Positions 59,775 through 64,000 of a stretch of 64,000 nucleotides of DNA are shown one piece after another; positions within the stretch are counted from its first letter, which is position 1, and every line of letters begins with the position of its first letter. The DNA comes from Oscillospiraceae bacterium. GTDB lineage: Bacteria; Bacillota; Clostridia; Oscillospirales; CAG-272. Both the position numbers and the translations under genes were made by a program. The notes under the pieces were generated by a model, which saw only the letters and a list, made by a program, of their open reading frames with translations, was not told the origin of the DNA and did no database searches. The stretch covers positions 372,001-436,000 of the forward strand of contig CP091718.1 in the NCBI GenBank assembly GCA_022009675.1, written 5' to 3'.

Positions 59775-62580
59775 TCAGCAGCCCACTACGCGGCGGCAAC
59801 GCGGACAAAGGTAGCCGTCGCCGACCTCGGTGCCGTCCGTGACGAATGTCCAGCAACGGTCGCACTTGCGTCCGTCGGCAGGCTCGACCAGAACCGACAC
59901 GCCGGTGTCGGGATCCGTATAGGCGCCCTCCGGTGCCTCGCCCCGCACGACACTTGCCTGCGAGGTGATGAAGATCAGGTTCAGTGTATCGGCGAAGGAT
60001 TCCAGCAGCGCAGCCTGCGCCTCATCGGGCGTAAAGACCGTGACCTTGGCATCCAGCGACTTGCCGATCATCTTGTTCGCGCGCGCCAGCTCCAGCGCCT
60101 TCATGACGCCGTCACGCAGGGCAAACAGCCGATCCCAGTGCGCGGTCAGCTCGGGGCAGGCATATGCCCCGTCCGCCTCCGGCATGGGGTTGAGGAAAAC
60201 GCTCTCGGTCTTCTCGCCCGCGCGGTGCGGCATATTCTTCCAGATCTCCTCGGCGGTGAAGGCAAGGATGGGGGCAATCAGGCGGGTCAGCGCCGACACC
60301 ACGGTATACATGGCAGTCTGAGCGCACCGGCGCTCCTCCGAAGTCTTGCCCTCGGTATACAGTCTGTCCTTGGTGATATCCACATACAGCTTGGACAGCT
60401 CGTTGGTGCAGAAATTGCTGACGGCGTGGGTCACGGTATGGAACTCATAGCCGTCATAGCCCGCACGGCAGACCCGGATGAGGTCGTTCAGGCGGGACAG
60501 AATCCACTTGTCGATCTCGTGCAGGCGCTCCGCCGGCACCGCATCGGTATCCGGGTTGAAATCACCCAGATTAGCAAGCAGGATTCGCGCGGTGTTGCGG
60601 ATCTTGCGGTAGGTTTCGGACAGCTGGCGGAAGATGGCATCCGAGCAGCGGACATCCGCATGGTAGTCACTGGATGCCGCCCACAGGCGGACGATATCCG
60701 CACCGTACTTGCGGACCATATCGTCCGGATCGACGCCGTTGCCCAGCGACTTGTGCATGGTGCGCCCCTCGCCGTCCACGACCCAGCCGTGCGTCAGCAC
60801 CTCGCGGTAGGGCGCGCCCTGCCCCTTGGCACCGACAGCCGTCAGCAGGGACGACTGGAACCACCCGCGGAACTGGTCGCCGCCCTCCAGGTACATATCG
60901 GCAGGCCAGACCATGCCGTCCTCCGTATGATCCTCCAGCACCGCAAAGTGCGTGGAGCCGGAGTCAAACCAACCGTCCAGCGTATTCGTTTCCTTTGTGA
61001 ATCCGTGACCGCCGCAGTGCGGGCAGGCGAAGCCCTCCGGCAGAAGCTCGGACGCCTCCATCTCAAACCAGCAGTTGGAACCGTGCTGTGCGAACAGCTC
61101 CGACACGCGGTTGATCGTCTCCGTGGTGCAGACCGGCTTCCCGCAGGCTTCGCAGTAGAACACGGGGATCGGCAGACCCCAGTGACGCTGGCGCGAAATG
61201 CACCAGTCGGCGCGCTCCCGCACCATCTGGATCATGCGCTCCTCGCCCCACGCGGGCAGCCAGCGCACGTTGTGGCACGCCGCGACCGCCTCGTCCTTGA
61301 AGGCGTCCACCGAGCAGAACCACTGCGGCGTCGCGCGGAAAATGATGGGGCTCTTGCAACGCCAGCAGTGCGGGTACTCGTGCGTCATGTCCTCGGCGGC
61401 AAACAGCGCCCCGGACTGCTTCATATCCTCCAGAATGACCGCATTGGAGTCGGCATAGAACAGCCCGGCGTACTTTCCGGCGTCCTCGGTCTGTCTGCCG
61501 CGGTCATCCACCGGCACGACGATATCCATGCCGTAGCGCTTACAGGTCTGGAAGTCATCGGCACCGAAGCCGGGCGCGGTATGCACGCAGCCGGTACCGG
61601 AATCCATGGTCACATAGTCCGCCAGCACGACCACGCTGTCGCGATCCAGGAACGGGTGCGCGGTCTTTACGAACTCCAGCTCGCTTCCCTTCCAGCTTGC
61701 CAGCGTCTCGCAGACCTCCACGCCGCCCGCCTGCATGGTCTTTTCGCACAGAGCCTCGGCAACGATATAGTTACAACCGTCAGACGCCCTGACCAGCACG
61801 TACTTCTCGTCCGGGTTGAGCGCAATGGCAAGGTTGCCGGGCAACGTCCAGGTTGTGGTCGTCCAGATGATGAAGTAGGTGTCGGCAAGCGGCGCATACT
61901 GCGCAATACGCCCGTCGATGTCGTCGCGGACGCGGAACTTGACGTAAATGGAGGTACAGGCGTCGGTCTTGTACTCGATCTCCGCCTCCGCCAGCGCCGT
62001 CTCGCACTTGGGGCACCAGTACACCGGCTTCATGCCCCTTGTAGATGGTTCCCTTGCGGTACATTTCCCCGAACACTCTGACCTCCCGCGCCTCAAAGGC
62101 GGGGTTCATGGTCAGGTAGGGATGCTCCCAGTCGCCGCTGACACCCAGCCGGACGAACTGCCCCTTCTGCACATCCACGTACTTCTGCGCGAACTTGTGG
62201 CAGGCAGAGCGGAACTCCGGGATGGACATTTTACGGCGATCCAGCTTGTTCTGCTTGATGATCGCCGACTCGATGGGCATACCGTGGTTGTCCCAGCCGG
62301 GAACATAGGGGACGCGGTAGCCCTCCATGGTCTTGGATTTGTTGATGAAATCCTTGAGAACCTTGTTGAGCGCCGTTCCCATATGGATATTGCCGTTGGA
62401 GAAGGGGGGGCCGTCATGCAGCTCAAAGGTAGGCTTTCCGGCGGCGTTCTCCAGCATGAGCCGGTACAGTCCGATCTGCTGCCAGTAGGCAAGTGTCTCC
62501 GGCTCGCGCGCAGGCAGGTTTGCCCGCATGGAAAATTCTGTTGCGGGCAGGTTCAGGGTGTTGGTAAAATCGGTAGCCAT
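59775..62580 (-). CDS. ileS: isoleucyl-tRNA synthetase, one frameshift
   Basis: About 934 residues. HIGH-type NGNIHMGTALNK, signature loop RTMHKSLGNG (M-H-K-S in place of KMSKS, a variant seen in other Clostridia), editing domain with TTWTLPGNLAIA, and a C-terminal zinc site CDRCWTF...CPRCRR. Break: C4 run 62035-62038 (three gives YKGMKPVYWCPKC). No T-box leader: only 81 bases lie between it and ylmH. Confidence 0.95.
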
Positions 62581-62661
62581 CGTATCTCGGGTACTCCTTT
62601 GTTGTTTGAGAATTGTTACGGGAATCTATGAAAACTTCTTGTCAGAAAAGGGAAAGCGGTT

Positions 62662-63534
62662 TTATCCGGTGAATTTCTCCGCGATGAGCCGGATGCGTCC
62701 CCGGCGGTTCTCCCCGCCGAAGCTCAGCACGCGGAACTTGCCGTACCCACGCACCGAAAGAACGGCAGGCGGCTCCACGGTCCGGTCGCAGTCCCGGACG
62801 CACTCATACTCCAGCTCGCACAGTCCCTCGCGGACGGCGCTCTGCGCGCGCTCGCGGGGCAAGCCGCACAGGGCGGCGACCACGCAGTCCAGCCGTCCCG
62901 AAGCCACCGTGTCCTGCACGGGAACCGTAGCGCGCGGCGGGACACGTATCCCGTCCGGCGCTTCAATATGCAGGCGCACCGTGTCGGAGCCGACCTTGCT
63001 CATATTCGCGCACAGGAACTCCGCCACGCGACGGTCGCAGAACAGGAGTGCGCTCTGCCCGTCCGCGCTGAGAATATCGCCGACGGCATCGCGCTCCAGC
63101 CCCGTACCCAGCACCGCGCCCATGTACTCCCGGTGTGTCAGCGTCCGGAAGCCGGAGCCACGAACCGAAAGCGCGGCGGTCTGCTCCGCCGCGTCCTCTG
63201 CAAGGTCGTCAAACCCGGCTGCCCGCAAAAGGTCGGCAGGCGGCAGACTGCCTCCGCCGTCCGCCCCGACGGTCGGCAACAAACCCTCCAGATAATCCGG
63301 CAGCAGGAAAGCCCGCACCCGCTCGGCGTCCGGGTAGCCGCCCCAAAGCAGGGCAAGCCCCGCACGCAGACGCCCGGACAGATACTGCCGGGCGTACTTT
63401 GCCTCCCGCGGAGTCAGGAAGGGCGTCACTGCCGCGACGCCCTGCCCCGCCTGCGCGCACAAATCGTCCAGGCGGGCATACAGCGCCCGGATATTTTCAT
63501 CCGGTGCATTGGCTCTCTCCCTGCGCGGTTCCAT
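62662..63534 (-). CDS. ylmH: YlmH-family S4 RNA-binding protein
   Basis: Intact, 290 residues from ATG 63534. The layout is an N-terminal YlmH domain (PFLTPREAKYARQYL...LLWGGYPDAERV; REYMGAVLGTGLERDAVGDI is diagnostic) and a C-terminal S4 domain (LSVRGYGKFRVLSFGGENRRGRIRL). YlmH binds stalled 50S ribosomes in Bacillus. The start overlaps the yggT stop. Confidence 0.9.
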   Translation of the reverse strand: MEPRRERANAPDENIRALYARLDDLCAQAGQGVAAVTPFLTPREAKYARQYLSGRLRAGLALLWGGYPDAERVRAFLLPDYLEGLLPTVGADGGGSLPPADLLRAAGFDDLAEDAAEQTAALSVRGSGFRTLTHREYMGAVLGTGLERDAVGDILSADGQSALLFCDRRVAEFLCANMSKVGSDTVRLHIEAPDGIRVPPRATVPVQDTVASGRLDCVVAALCGLPRERAQSAVREGLCELEYECVRDCDRTVEPPAVLSVRGYGKFRVLSFGGENRRGRIRLIAEKFTG

Positions 63535-63812
63535 CAGACCAGCGCCCTCAGCAAGGTCGTCAGAAGACTCACGAACAGGGCGGTCAGCAAAAACGGCACA
63601 TCCATCGGAACCCCCTGGAACCAGCCGAACCGGTCGCACAGGTGACGGACAGGCAGGATCAGCGGCTCGGTTATCAGGATGAGCAGTGAGGAGAACGGGG
63701 AATCCCCCTCACGCACAAACCAGCTCAGGATCGCGCGCACGAGCAGAGCGACCGAAACAAACGAAAAGAACAGAACCAGCAACCGCGTGAAAAAATAGAC
63801 CACTCCGTACAC
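63534..63812 (-). CDS. yggT: YggT family membrane protein
   Basis: Intact, 92 residues starting GTG at 63812. Two hydrophobic regions and the YggT pattern VRAILSWFV...LITEPLILPVRHL. Function unclear; the gene sits in the conserved division cluster and is thought to affect septum or osmotic behaviour. GGAGGGAGG lies 11 bases upstream. Confidence 0.88.
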   Translation of the reverse strand: MYGVVYFFTRLLVLFFSFVSVALLVRAILSWFVREGDSPFSSLLILITEPLILPVRHLCDRFGWFQGVPMDVPFLLTALFVSLLTTLLRALV

Positions 63813-63859
63813 TGTCGGCGCATCCTCCCTCCGGAATTATCCGGCGGCGCTCCGCCGGG

Positions 63860-64000
63860 TTACTGGCTGTCGGCGGAATCCGCCGAACCGTCTGCATCCT
63901 CCGCCGCCCCGGTTGTCTGCGGCAGGCTGGCTTTGTATGCAAGGATCGTTTTGGAAAGCGCATCGTTGTCTGCCGGTACACCTTCCGGCACCACAGCCAG
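63860..64000 (-). CDS. partial gene, C terminus only
   Basis: The last 46 codons of a gene entering from the right edge: VPEGVPADNDALSKTILAYKA and an acidic tail ending DADGSADSADSQ, stop TAA at 63860. In the Bacillus gene order sepF would be here, but the residues do not resemble SepF. Not identified. Confidence 0.5.
   Translation of the reverse strand: MAVVPEGVPADNDALSKTILAYKASLPQTTGAAEDADGSADSADSQ

Noticed and set aside
59457..62081. An 874-codon plus-strand open frame opposite ileS and lspA
   Set aside because: Antisense shadow; ileS and lspA on the other strand carry all family motifs.

Overview
The window looks like a high-GC, spore-forming member of the Clostridia (Firmicutes; an Oscillospirales-like gut lineage is my best guess). 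Support: spoIIR, spoVM and spoVG; MutS2, RNase Y, ArgR and SpoVM-type Gram-positive genes; TTGACA-17-TATAAT promoters throughout; and Gram-positive gene order (nusB-xseA-xseB-ispA-tlyA-nadK-argR-recN, and yggT-ylmH-ileS-lspA-rluD). No replicon ends, CRISPR array, integrase or transposase gene was seen.

Layout. 1-9250, minus strand: a secreted beta-helix lipoprotein (cut by the window edge), an SGNH hydrolase, mutS2, a polysaccharide flippase, a 170-bp palindromic element, yebC, argS and a YbaK deacylase. 9276-18012, minus: recN, argR, nadK, tlyA, a DUF212 membrane protein, ispA, xseB, xseA, a TsaD-like M22 paralogue and nusB, mostly overlapping. 18446-21161, minus: rbfA, tpiA, pgk. 21447-31968, plus: an HTH/S24 repressor, a BspA-like lipoprotein, the potABCD polyamine operon, a small repeat lipoprotein, rny and a second BspA-like lipoprotein. 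31976-41741: a YfcE-type phosphodiesterase, spoVG (minus), murC followed by an AlgI-like MBOAT and a DHHW protein, an exporter-type ABC protein, a small membrane protein, a TIM-barrel protein and an SDR. 41906-43597: spoVM (29 codons), a His-less HPr paralogue, a cluster of DnaA-box-like sites, a DUF4830 protein and tRNA-Arg(CCG). 43600-45150 is a visibly AT-richer patch next to that tRNA with a second palindromic element, an unknown lipoprotein and an orphan RelB/DinJ-type antitoxin. 45249-51024: pepD, an mreB with a strange arginine/aspartate/tyrosine-rich tail, spoIIR, a DUF2752 protein and a solute-binding lipoprotein. 51289-53554: a four-gene phage-type tail/lysis remnant (SGNH hydrolase, XhlA-like protein, r1t-type holin). 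53666-64000, minus: metG, a Cof-type phosphatase, a glycosidase-like TIM-barrel protein, rluD, lspA, ileS, ylmH, yggT and a partial gene.

The dominant technical feature is about sixty single-base indels, nearly all in runs of identical bases, which split most genes including essential ones. I treat these as consensus errors and annotate each gene over its full reconstructed span, giving the position of each break. Lengths quoted for such genes are after mental correction.
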